DNA of 41,187 nucleotides from Planctomycetota bacterium (GTDB lineage Bacteria; Planctomycetota; UBA1135; GCA-002686595): contig JAPLOE010000128.1 of NCBI GenBank assembly GCA_026692705.1, positions 1 through 41,187 of the forward strand, written 5' to 3'. A program made the translations under genes and the position numbers. Shown piece after piece: positions 35,030-41,187 of the stretch; the first letter of the stretch is position 1; every line of letters starts with the position of its first letter. The notes under the pieces were generated by a model, which had not been told where the DNA came from, ran no database searches, and saw only the letters and a list, made by a program, of their open reading frames with translations.

Positions 35030-36054
35030 ACCGCTTCGAGCAATTCGACCTCCCCCGCCGCCGCGCGTTCTGCGACAGCGCCTCCGACGCCTTGGGCCTG
35101 AGCCCGGAGAGCATCGAAAAGGACTTCTGGATCTGCTGGACGCTGCGCTCGCTGTTCGCGTTGCCCAACCTCGGCGCAGACCTGACCTTCAAGGGCGGCA
35201 CGTCGCTCTCCAAGGGCTGGAAGCTGATCGAACGATTTTCCGAGGACGTCGATGTCGTGATCGACCGGCACACGCTCGGGCTGGATTCGAACTCCATGCC
35301 GGATGCCGCAGGAATCTCCGCCAACGAGCGCGTGCGGCGGCTCGAGCAGCTGCGTGTCGCCGCCGCGGGAAGAGTCGCGGAACGTGTGCTTCCGGCGCTC
35401 GTGGAGAAGGCCGCCAACGAGATCGTCGACGGCCGACTGTGGCAGGTCACGCTCGATCCGGGGGACAAGGATCGACAGTCGGTGCTGCTCACCTACCCCA
35501 GCGCCTTCACCGGAGCTTCCTACATCCGACGCGTCGTCAAGGTCGAGTTCGGGGCCCGGTCCGACATCGAGCCCCGACAGAGCGTTTCGATTCACAGCTA
35601 CCTGTCCGAAGCGCTGGGAGACCGCGTGGTCGCCCCCGAGTTCCGCGTGCAGGCAATCGAGCCGGTGCGGACGCTCTGGGAGAAGGCCATGCTCCTCCAC
35701 GAGCTGCGGCAGCGGGAATCGGATCGCCCGCTGAAAGGTCGGCTGTCGCGCCACTACTACGACCTTGCCTGTCTCGTCCAGCGCGGCGTCGGCGAGCTCG
35801 CTCTCGCCGACCCGGCCTTGTTCGAACGGATCGCCGCGCACCGCCGTGTGTTCTTCGCGTACGGGAAGGGCGTGCAGGACTCGCTCCGACTGGGCAGCCT
35901 CCAGCTCCTGCCGCGGGAGGTGAAGTTGCAGGAATGGCGTCGGGACTACGACGAGATGCGCGAGTCGATGTTCTTCACCGAGCCACCGCCGTTCGATCGG
36001 ATCCTGGAAGTCGTGGCGGCGTTCGAGGTGCGTGCCAACTCCAGCGTCGGCTGA
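35026..36054 (+). CDS. AbiEii-type nucleotidyltransferase toxin
   Basis: A 342-residue protein of the AbiEii/AbiGii toxin family. The nucleotidyltransferase core shows FKGGTSLSKGW (Ser60) and FSEDVDVVID with Asp74 and Asp76, the GS(x)nDxD motif that binds metal and nucleotide. A later block, RHYYDLACLV (about 241-250), matches the family's C-terminal motif. Family members transfer nucleotides, in characterised cases onto tRNA acceptor ends, and block growth. GTG 35026 overlaps the antitoxin stop. AbiE systems protect against phages or stabilise mobile DNA. The gene ends 11 bases from the convergent flagellar operon tail. All catalytic motifs look intact, so the toxin should be active. Confidence 0.87.
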   Translation: MNRFEQFDLPRRRAFCDSASDALGLSPESIEKDFWICWTLRSLFALPNLGADLTFKGGTSLSKGWKLIERFSEDVDVVIDRHTLGLDSNSMPDAAGISANERVRRLEQLRVAAAGRVAERVLPALVEKAANEIVDGRLWQVTLDPGDKDRQSVLLTYPSAFTGASYIRRVVKVEFGARSDIEPRQSVSIHSYLSEALGDRVVAPEFRVQAIEPVRTLWEKAMLLHELRQRESDRPLKGRLSRHYYDLACLVQRGVGELALADPALFERIAAHRRVFFAYGKGVQDSLRLGSLQLLPREVKLQEWRRDYDEMRESMFFTEPPPFDRILEVVAAFEVRANSSVG

Positions 36055-36065
36055 CCGCGAGCCGT

Positions 36066-36704
36066 TCAGCGCGGCTCGAAGGTGCGGGCGACTTCGCCGG
36101 CGGCGAAGCGCAGGAAGCAGCGCGGCGAGAGCAGCGCGACGGTGGAGTCGTCGGCGGCACCACCGACGTCGAGGCGGCGCGCCTGGTAGATGTCGATCGA
36201 CTCGCGCACGCGGGCCTCGGACGTGTCGAGGTCGAGGTCGGCGACCCAGATCGGAAGGCCGGTCTCGACCGGGACGAGCTCGAGCTTCACGCCCAGCGTG
36301 AGCGGGGCGTAGGTCTCGAGGTGCGTGACGGTCCCGACCAGCAGGCCGTCGAGGCGGAAGCGTCGCGCGGCGGTGAGGATCGCGGTCGGCGAGTAGGTGC
36401 CGCGCTGGTGGGCGGCCTGCTGCGTGACCTCGGCCAGATCGGCAGCGGAGAGCGCGACGACCTCGAACGGCGCGCTGCGGGCGAGCTCGAAGGCGAGCGA
36501 CTGCTGCAGCTCGCGCAGGCGCGGCTCGTCGCTCCCGTCGCTGGCGAGCGGCAGGAGACCGACGCGCTGCAGCGGATAGCTCGCGAAGTCGGGCGTCACG
36601 CGCGAGCGCGCGAGCGTCGGCGGCATCTCGGGCGGGCCCTGCATGGCCGTGCACGAGGCGAGCGCGCCGAGGCACAGCGCCGCGAGGATCGGCGGCGTGC
36701 GCAT
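36066..36704 (-). CDS. CsgG/FlgO-like outer-membrane lipoprotein
   Basis: A 212-residue lipoprotein with the lipobox LASC (Cys18). The mature part (about 40-200) has the pattern of a CsgG/FlgO-like alpha/beta domain: RVGLLPL, then RELQQSLAFELARSAPFEV, the helix before FRLDGLLVGTVTHLETY, and GLPIWVADLDL. It is the last gene of the flagellar operon, with its ATG 36704 overlapping the upstream stop in TGATG. FlgO-type lipoproteins support flagellar stability at the outer membrane in some bacteria. A GTG three bases earlier is also in frame. Confidence in a FlgO-like role is moderate and rests on fold pattern and context. Confidence 0.6.
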   Translation of the reverse strand: MRTPPILAALCLGALASCTAMQGPPEMPPTLARSRVTPDFASYPLQRVGLLPLASDGSDEPRLRELQQSLAFELARSAPFEVVALSAADLAEVTQQAAHQRGTYSPTAILTAARRFRLDGLLVGTVTHLETYAPLTLGVKLELVPVETGLPIWVADLDLDTSEARVRESIDIYQARRLDVGGAADDSTVALLSPRCFLRFAAGEVARTFEPR

Positions 36705-37351
36705 CACAGCTTGCCCATCGAGGTGTCGGAGCTGGCACTCGAGGCGCCCGCGGACGTGCCCACGGCCTGCAGCGTCGGCGCCGTCGAGCGCAGTTCCGCG
36801 AGGCGGTTCTCGAGCAGGAGCTTCTCGGCCTGCAGGCGCCGGATCTGCGCCGTGGTCAGGCGCGCGGCGAGCTCGACGTTCTCGGCGAGCAGGCGCTGGT
36901 TCTCGGCCTCGAGCGCCGCGACGCGCTCGGCGGCGGTCTGCTGCTCGGCCTGCGCCTTGGTCACGGCCGCACGCGCGCGCTCGAGCTCGGACTGCGCCGA
37001 ACGCACCTCGAGCTCGAGGGCGTCGCGGTCGTCGATCGCCTTCTGGTACAGCTCGAGGATGTACATGCGCCCGCCTTCGCTGGGCGTGAGGTCGCGGTCG
37101 GCGACGCCGGCTTCCTGCGCAGCGCCCGAGGCGGTGTTCACGACGCTTCCGTCGCGCGCGTAGAGCTGCGCGGGAGCCGCGGGCGGCTGCTGCACCTGCG
37201 AGACCGGTCGCATCGAGGCGTTCTGCGGGGACGCGCTCTCCGACGACGGCGTGCCGGGCGGCGGCGCCTTCGCGCCCGAGGTCGTGGCGCAGGACGTGGC
37301 GAGCGAAAGGAGTGCGAGCGCGCTCGCGAGACGGAAGTTCAGGTCACGCAT
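36704..37351 (-). CDS. Coiled-coil lipoprotein-like protein of the flagellar operon
   Basis: A 215-residue exported protein. The N-terminus has a hydrophobic signal (LASALALLSLA) and a Cys at 21 in TSCATTSG, a weak lipobox. A Pro/Ser/Gln-rich linker (about 25-75) follows, then a long coiled coil (about 95-185, YILELYQKAIDDRDALELEV and later ENQRLLAENVELAARL), and a Ser/Thr/Gly-rich tail. It overlaps the upstream cysteine protein gene by eight bases and the downstream lipoprotein gene by one. Its position suggests an envelope part of the flagellar apparatus, for example linking the motor to the outer membrane, but no known family was recognised. Confidence 0.6.
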   Translation of the reverse strand: MRDLNFRLASALALLSLATSCATTSGAKAPPPGTPSSESASPQNASMRPVSQVQQPPAAPAQLYARDGSVVNTASGAAQEAGVADRDLTPSEGGRMYILELYQKAIDDRDALELEVRSAQSELERARAAVTKAQAEQQTAAERVAALEAENQRLLAENVELAARLTTAQIRRLQAEKLLLENRLAELRSTAPTLQAVGTSAGASSASSDTSMGKL

Positions 37352-37556
37352 GGGGGAACTCGAGCTCGATGACGGTGGTCTCGCCGCAGGAACAGCCGAC
37401 CTCGAGCGCGCGCACGGCGCCCTCGATCACGATCGGCTTGACGGTCTTCTCGCAGCGCGTGGGCCCGGAACGCGACGACGGGCGCGGCAACGCACCCTGC
37501 GGCGTCGGCGCGGGGCCGTCGAGCTGCACGAACTGCTTCTTGAGGATCGATTGCAT
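37344..37556 (-). CDS. Small cysteine-bearing protein of the flagellar operon
   Basis: A 70-residue soluble protein with three Cys: Cys45 in TRCEKT-like sequence and a CSC pair in EVGCSCGETTVIELEFP. The TRCEK...CSCGE spacing of about 20 residues could form a metal (zinc) site with a missing fourth ligand, or be redox-active. The middle is basic and Pro/Ser-rich. ATG 37556 is preceded by AGGAG; the gene lies 21 bases after the fliA stop and overlaps the next gene by eight bases. No family was recognised. Its place just after fliA suggests a regulatory or assembly role. Confidence 0.6.
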   Translation of the reverse strand: MQSILKKQFVQLDGPAPTPQGALPRPSSRSGPTRCEKTVKPIVIEGAVRALEVGCSCGETTVIELEFPHA

Positions 37557-37577
37557 GGTTCGAGGCTCCTGCGCGGG

Positions 37578-38312
37578 CTAGACGGCGCCGCCCAGGCGCA
37601 CGCCGAGCTCGCGGTTGAGGCGGTAGAGGGCGCGCGTGTGGATCTGGCTGATGCGCGACTCGGTGAGGTCGAGCACGCTCGCGATCTCGCGCAGCAGCAG
37701 CTCCTCGCCGTAGTACAGCGTGATGACGGTGCGTTCCTGCTCGGTCAGCAGCCCGATGGCCTCGACGAGCAGCGACTTGGTCTCGTTCCACTCGACGCTG
37801 CCCTGCGGATCGCCGCACTGCGGGTCCGAGAGGCGCTCGAAGAGCGGCGTGCTGATGTCGTCCTCGAGCGACGCGTGGCCGGCGGTGCGGGCCGCGAGCA
37901 GGATCTCGTCGACTTCCTCGAGCGTGGTGCCCAGCTCGGCCGCGATCTCCTCGGGCGTCGGCGCGACGCCGTTGCGCTGCATGAGCTCGTTGACCGCGCG
38001 GTCGAGCTCGCGCACCTTCTCGCGCCGCCCGCGCGGCAGGAAGTCGGAGCGGCGCAGCTCGTCGAGGATCGCGCCGCGGATCTTGGTGTAGGCGTAGGTC
38101 GAGAACTTCAGGCCGCGGCCCGGCTCCCAGGAATCGGCCGCCTGCACGAGCCCGATCATGCCCCAGCCAAAGAGGTCGTCGCGCTCGATCGACCCGGGCA
38201 GGTCGAACGACATGCGGCCGACCAGGTGCTTGAGCAACGGCACGTGGTCGAGGATCAGCTTCTCGCGATCGAAAGCGATCGCGGCGTAAGGGTTGGCGCC
38301 GGTCTCGCTCAT
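37578..38312 (-). CDS. fliA: Flagellar sigma factor sigma-28
   Basis: A 244-residue sigma factor lacking region 1, as expected for FliA. Region 2 shows LVGRMSFDLPGSIERDDLFGWG and GRGLKFSTYAYTKIRGAILDELRR; region 3 shows TPEEIAAELGTTLEEVDEIL; region 4 shows LTEQERTVITLYYGEELLLREIAS with RISQIHTRAL as the recognition helix. It directs transcription of late flagellar and chemotaxis genes. AGAGGAGA lies upstream of ATG 38312. It follows flhG and a small membrane protein gene, the usual flhA-flhF-flhG-fliA order. A FlgM-like gene nearby is the probable inhibitor. Confidence 0.95.
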   Translation of the reverse strand: MSETGANPYAAIAFDREKLILDHVPLLKHLVGRMSFDLPGSIERDDLFGWGMIGLVQAADSWEPGRGLKFSTYAYTKIRGAILDELRRSDFLPRGRREKVRELDRAVNELMQRNGVAPTPEEIAAELGTTLEEVDEILLAARTAGHASLEDDISTPLFERLSDPQCGDPQGSVEWNETKSLLVEAIGLLTEQERTVITLYYGEELLLREIASVLDLTESRISQIHTRALYRLNRELGVRLGGAV

Positions 38313-38342
38313 CGCGTCATCTCCTCTCTCGTATGCATGGGG

Positions 38343-38585
38343 TCATTTGCTCCTTGCCGCGCCTTCGTCAGGTCCGATCGACGCCACTTGCAGGTGCGCG
38401 AGCAGGCGAACCAGCACGCGCAGGGCAAGCCATGCGAGCGCCCCGCGCAGCGAGGCGACCCACACGGGGGTGTCGAAGAAGAGCGAGATGAGAGCGGCGA
38501 GCGCTCCACCCGCGGCGGCGATGCGGCGCCCGAAGGCGAGCCACGCAGCGGCGAGAGGGTGCGCCGTGATGGGCCTATCGGTCAT
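38343..38585 (-). CDS. Small membrane protein between flhG and fliA
   Basis: An 80-residue protein with two hydrophobic segments (FGRRIAAAGGALAALISLFF, about 20-39, and ASLRGALAWLALRVLVRLL, about 46-64). The ATG at 38585 overlaps the flhG stop (ATGA), so it is translated with FlhG. It ends 30 bases before the fliA start. No family was recognised. It may help place FlhG or the basal body at the membrane, but only the context says so. Confidence 0.55.
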   Translation of the reverse strand: MTDRPITAHPLAAAWLAFGRRIAAAGGALAALISLFFDTPVWVASLRGALAWLALRVLVRLLAHLQVASIGPDEGAARSK

Positions 38586-39424
38586 GCGTTGCTCCAGTCT
38601 TGAGCCCGAATTCCGCCGGAAGCCACGGCAGGGTCCGCGATCCCACAGGAAAGAATGACCCGCCGCGCGAGGCGCGCGAGGCAGTCGGACTCGCCGCTCG
38701 AGGTCGTGCGGCCGGCGAAGGGTTGCACGAACGGGACGCGGCGGCGCGCGGCCTCGGACACGCGCGGAGAGCGCGGAATCCAGCCGGCGAGGCGCGGCGA
38801 GCGCGAGAGGAAGCGGCGGCAGACCTCGGCGAGCTTCGCGGCCGTGCTTTCGGCCTCGCGCGCGCCCGTGACCTGGTTGAGAACGAGCTCGGGCGTCGGC
38901 AGGTCGAGGCCGAGCTCGCGGGCGTGCTCGCCGAGCGCTTTCACGAGCCCGTAGGCATCGGTCACGGCAGCGGGATCGGGCGTAGTGACGGCCAGCACGA
39001 ACGTCGCGAGCGCACCGAACGCGAGCACGTCGGGCCCGATGCCGGCGGCGGAGTCGCCGACGACGATGTCGTAGTCGTTCGAGAGCAGCGCGAGGCCTTC
39101 GACCAGCCTCTCGCGCCGCGCATCGTCGGGCCGGGCCATGGCGGCCGTGCCGTTCGAGCCCGCGAGCACGTCGATGCCGTGCGCGCCGCGCACGACGCAC
39201 TCCGCCAGGCTCACGCGACCTTCGAGCGCCGCCTCGATCGAGTGCGCCGGCTCGAGGCCGAGCAGCACGTCGACGTTGGCGAGCCCGAGGTCGAGGTCCA
39301 CGAGCAGCACGCGCTGGCCCTCTCGCCCCAGTTGCACGGCGAGGTTCACCGCGAGCGTCGTCTTGCCGACGCCGCCTTTGCCGCCGGTGACGAGCACGAA
39401 CGGAACGCGCGAGTCGAAGCTCAC
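38582..39424 (-). CDS. flhG: MinD-like flagellar number ATPase
   Basis: A 280-residue ParA/MinD-type ATPase. The deviant Walker A motif GGKGGVGKTTL is at about residues 11-21, followed by VDLDLGLANVDVLLG (switch I) and a Walker B-like region DIVVGDSAAG. FlhG (YlxH/FleN) limits flagellar number and activates the GTPase of FlhF. GTG 39424 overlaps the flhF stop (GTGA), fixing the start. Residues 265-280 (IRAQDWSNA) do not look like the amphipathic MinD membrane helix. The gene before it is flhF and after it a small membrane protein gene. Confidence 0.92.
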   Translation of the reverse strand: MSFDSRVPFVLVTGGKGGVGKTTLAVNLAVQLGREGQRVLLVDLDLGLANVDVLLGLEPAHSIEAALEGRVSLAECVVRGAHGIDVLAGSNGTAAMARPDDARRERLVEGLALLSNDYDIVVGDSAAGIGPDVLAFGALATFVLAVTTPDPAAVTDAYGLVKALGEHARELGLDLPTPELVLNQVTGAREAESTAAKLAEVCRRFLSRSPRLAGWIPRSPRVSEAARRRVPFVQPFAGRTTSSGESDCLARLARRVILSCGIADPAVASGGIRAQDWSNA

Positions 39425-40404
39425 GGCAAGCGTCCCCGCAGGTACAGGTCGGCGACGCGCTCGGGCGCGGCGCGGTGGAAGTTGGCCGAGATTTCCTGGC
39501 CATCGCACAGGAACGCGAGCGACGCTCCCGCTTCGCTTGCGCACTCCAGCGCGGGCGCGGGCTGGCGCGTCTCGTCGAGCTTGGTCAGCACCCAGGCGCT
39601 CGGGCGCGCGGCGGCGAAACCCTGCACCGCGTCCTCGAGCGCGGAACGGCTCGCGGTCGCCTGCAGCACGAGGTACGTGTCGAGCGTGGCGCCGCTGCGC
39701 TCGAGCGCGCTCGACAGCGAGGCGATGGCGTGGACGTCGCGCGGCGAACGGCCGGTCGTGTCGACCAGCACGCACTCGGGCGCACCGAAGCTCGCGATCG
39801 CGCCGGAGAGTTCCGTCACGTCGCGTGCGGTCGCGACCGAGGCCCCCATCGCGCTCGCCAGCGCGCGCAGTTGCTCGACCGCGCCCGGACGCTGCGTGTC
39901 CATCGACACGAGGCCGACGCGCCGCCCTCCGCGCACGAGGCGCGAGGCGAGCTTGGCGAGCGTGGTGGTCTTGCCGACGCCGGTCGGGCCGACGAAGGCG
40001 AGGATGCAGGGCTGCACCGACACTCCGGGGCCGCGCTTCTGCACGCGCGGGCTCGGAGCGATCGCGACGGTGCGGCCGAGCGACTCCGCCGCGGCATCGA
40101 GCGCGAACGGGCCGCGCGCGAGGCTGCGCTGCACGGCCTCGAGCGTGCGTGCGATGAGCCCCTCGGACGCGCCGCCGCGGCGCAGCACGCGCTCGACGTC
40201 GACCAGGCCGGGATCGCGCGTTTCCGCGGGGGAACTCGTCAGCTTGCGCGAGTTCTGGCCGCGCGAGGAATCGGCGACGGCGACGGTCACGCCGCCATCG
40301 GCCATGGTCTCGCGCGAGAGGACGAGCGCGTCGTCCCCATGCTGGGCGCGCGCGCGCTCGAGCGCCTCGCGCAGGTCACGGCCGCGGACTCGGTGGATCT
40401 GCAT
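39421..40404 (-). CDS. flhF: SRP-type GTPase for flagellar placement
   Basis: A 327-residue FlhF. The N-terminal B-like domain (MQIHRVRGRDLREALERAR, about 1-70) precedes an NG GTPase core: GPTGVGKTTTLAKLA (P-loop, about 140-154), DTQRPGAVEQL, the G3-like DTTGRSPRD and TKLDE (G4). FlhF recruits the first flagellar components to the cell pole or other site and partners with FlhG. ATG 40404 lies three bases after the flhA stop and is preceded by GAGGAGTG. The B domain is shorter than in larger FlhF proteins (about 400 residues or more). Confidence 0.93.
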   Translation of the reverse strand: MQIHRVRGRDLREALERARAQHGDDALVLSRETMADGGVTVAVADSSRGQNSRKLTSSPAETRDPGLVDVERVLRRGGASEGLIARTLEAVQRSLARGPFALDAAAESLGRTVAIAPSPRVQKRGPGVSVQPCILAFVGPTGVGKTTTLAKLASRLVRGGRRVGLVSMDTQRPGAVEQLRALASAMGASVATARDVTELSGAIASFGAPECVLVDTTGRSPRDVHAIASLSSALERSGATLDTYLVLQATASRSALEDAVQGFAAARPSAWVLTKLDETRQPAPALECASEAGASLAFLCDGQEISANFHRAAPERVADLYLRGRLP

Positions 40405-40407
40405 GGT

Positions 40408-41187
40408 TCACTCCTCGAAGCGCACGACGCCGATGGTCTGCACGCTCTTGGCGGGGACGACTTCCTGGTACGAGAGCACCGACACCTTGGGCAGCGAGGC
40501 GCGCACGAGCTCGCCGAGGAAGCGGCGCACGTTCGAGCGCGCGAGCAGCACGACGTCGGCGCCGCCGCGCGTGGCCGACGCGACCGACTCGCCGATGCGC
40601 TCGACGAGGCGCTGCAGGTAGGCCGGGTTGACGCCCGGGCTCTCCGGATCGGAGGAACCGCCGACCGCGGCCGCGAGGCGCTGCTCGATGCCGGGATCGA
40701 GCGTGACGGCGTGCACGGTGCCGTTGCGGTCCGCATGGTTCTCGCACAGCGCGCGGCCCAGCCGCTGGCGCACGAGCTCGGCCAGTGTGTCGGGATCCTT
40801 GGTGCGCACGACGTGGTCGGCGATCACCTCGAGGATCAGCGGCACGTTGCGGATCGAGACGCCCTCGCGCAGCAGGTTGTGCAGCACGGCCTGCACCTCG
40901 CCGTAGCCGATCTTCGCGGGCACGAGCTCCTCGACGACCGCGGGCGAGACCTTCTTGGCGTTCTCGACGAGCTCGCGCACGTCGTCGCGCGTCAGGATGT
41001 CGCCGAGCGACGTGCGCAGCACTTCCGCGAGGTGCGTGACGAGCACGCTGACCGGATCGATCACCGTGTAGCCGAGGATCTCGGCCTCGTCCTTCGACGC
41101 TTCGGGGATCCACAGCGCCGGCAGGCCGAAGGCCGGATCGAAGGTCTCGGTGCCGACGATCCTCCCGGCGACGGCGCCGGAATCCAT
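40408..41187 (-). CDS. flhA: Flagellar export gate protein FlhA, C-terminal part (5' cut by window edge)
   Basis: The visible 259 residues are the cytoplasmic C-terminal domain of FlhA, the nonameric ring of the type III export gate that docks chaperone-substrate complexes. Recognised blocks are AFGLPALWI, ILGYTVIDPVSVLVTHLAEVL, GYGEVQAVLHNLLREGVSIRN-like sequence and VRRFLGELV with SYQEV near the end. The ATG at 41187 is an internal Met; the frame continues off the window, so the membrane domain and true start are missing. It heads the minus-strand operon with flhF, flhG, fliA and the lipoprotein genes downstream. Confidence 0.95.
   Translation of the reverse strand: MDSGAVAGRIVGTETFDPAFGLPALWIPEASKDEAEILGYTVIDPVSVLVTHLAEVLRTSLGDILTRDDVRELVENAKKVSPAVVEELVPAKIGYGEVQAVLHNLLREGVSIRNVPLILEVIADHVVRTKDPDTLAELVRQRLGRALCENHADRNGTVHAVTLDPGIEQRLAAAVGGSSDPESPGVNPAYLQRLVERIGESVASATRGGADVVLLARSNVRRFLGELVRASLPKVSVLSYQEVVPAKSVQTIGVVRFEE

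Noticed and set aside
1-41187. tRNA, rRNA, CRISPR arrays and insertion sequences
   Set aside because: No cloverleaf with a TTCGA-type T-loop, no rRNA signature, no regularly spaced direct repeats and no transposase were seen in reading the window.

Overview
The window is a GC-rich (roughly 70% by eye) bacterial chromosome segment with dense, often overlapping genes. The gene content points to a flagellated member of the Planctomycetota or a close relative. It has ECF sigma factors paired with TPR-bearing Hanks-type Ser/Thr kinases (one with DWG in place of DFG), an RskA-type anti-sigma unit, large secreted TPR/DUF3857 proteins, a secreted multidomain protein with a P-domain, and a full set of flagellar regulators. 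No species can be named from the sequence alone.

Layout. 1-6755 (+): two overlapping TPR/DUF3857/transglutaminase-like paralogues, the first cut by the window edge and the second lacking catalytic residues. 6970-9516 (+): a coiled-coil trypsin-like protease and a GT87-type membrane mannosyltransferase-like protein. 9579-13384 (+): an ECF sigma factor overlapping a membrane Ser/Thr kinase with TPR repeats, closed by a strong hairpin terminator shared with the convergent secreted P-domain protein (13456-15075, -). 15160-19265 (-): purH, then an ECF sigma/anti-sigma/SRPBCC/membrane-protein cluster. 19362-23938 (-): a secreted protein of unknown function, a lipoprotein alpha/beta hydrolase, prfB with its programmed frameshift, and a secreted M24 aminopeptidase. 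24011-27676: a second ECF sigma factor (-) divergent from a second TPR kinase (+). A 309-base intergenic region with two strong hairpins follows, then sfsA, a di-haem cytochrome c peroxidase (+), and a membrane protein plus M1-type peptidase pair (-).

33682-41187 is a flagellar regulatory region interrupted by an accessory cassette. A FlgM-like gene (+) is followed by an AbiE-type toxin-antitoxin pair (+) with a well-formed inverted repeat at its promoter. The convergent flagellar operon (-) reads flhA (cut by the window edge), flhF, flhG, a small membrane protein, fliA, a 70-residue cysteine protein, and two lipoprotein genes. FlhF and FlhG set flagellar position and number, FliA transcribes late flagellar genes, and the FlgM-like protein is the likely inhibitor of FliA.

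The observations most worth a second look are these: prfB has a textbook CTT-TGA-C programmed shift and also a second, unexplained frame break in domain 1; the second transglutaminase paralogue appears catalytically dead; the AbiE cassette sits inside the flagellar locus with a near-perfect 11-bp operator palindrome; the flagellar operon contains small uncharacterised genes; and two neighbouring hairpins share the same loop octamer.
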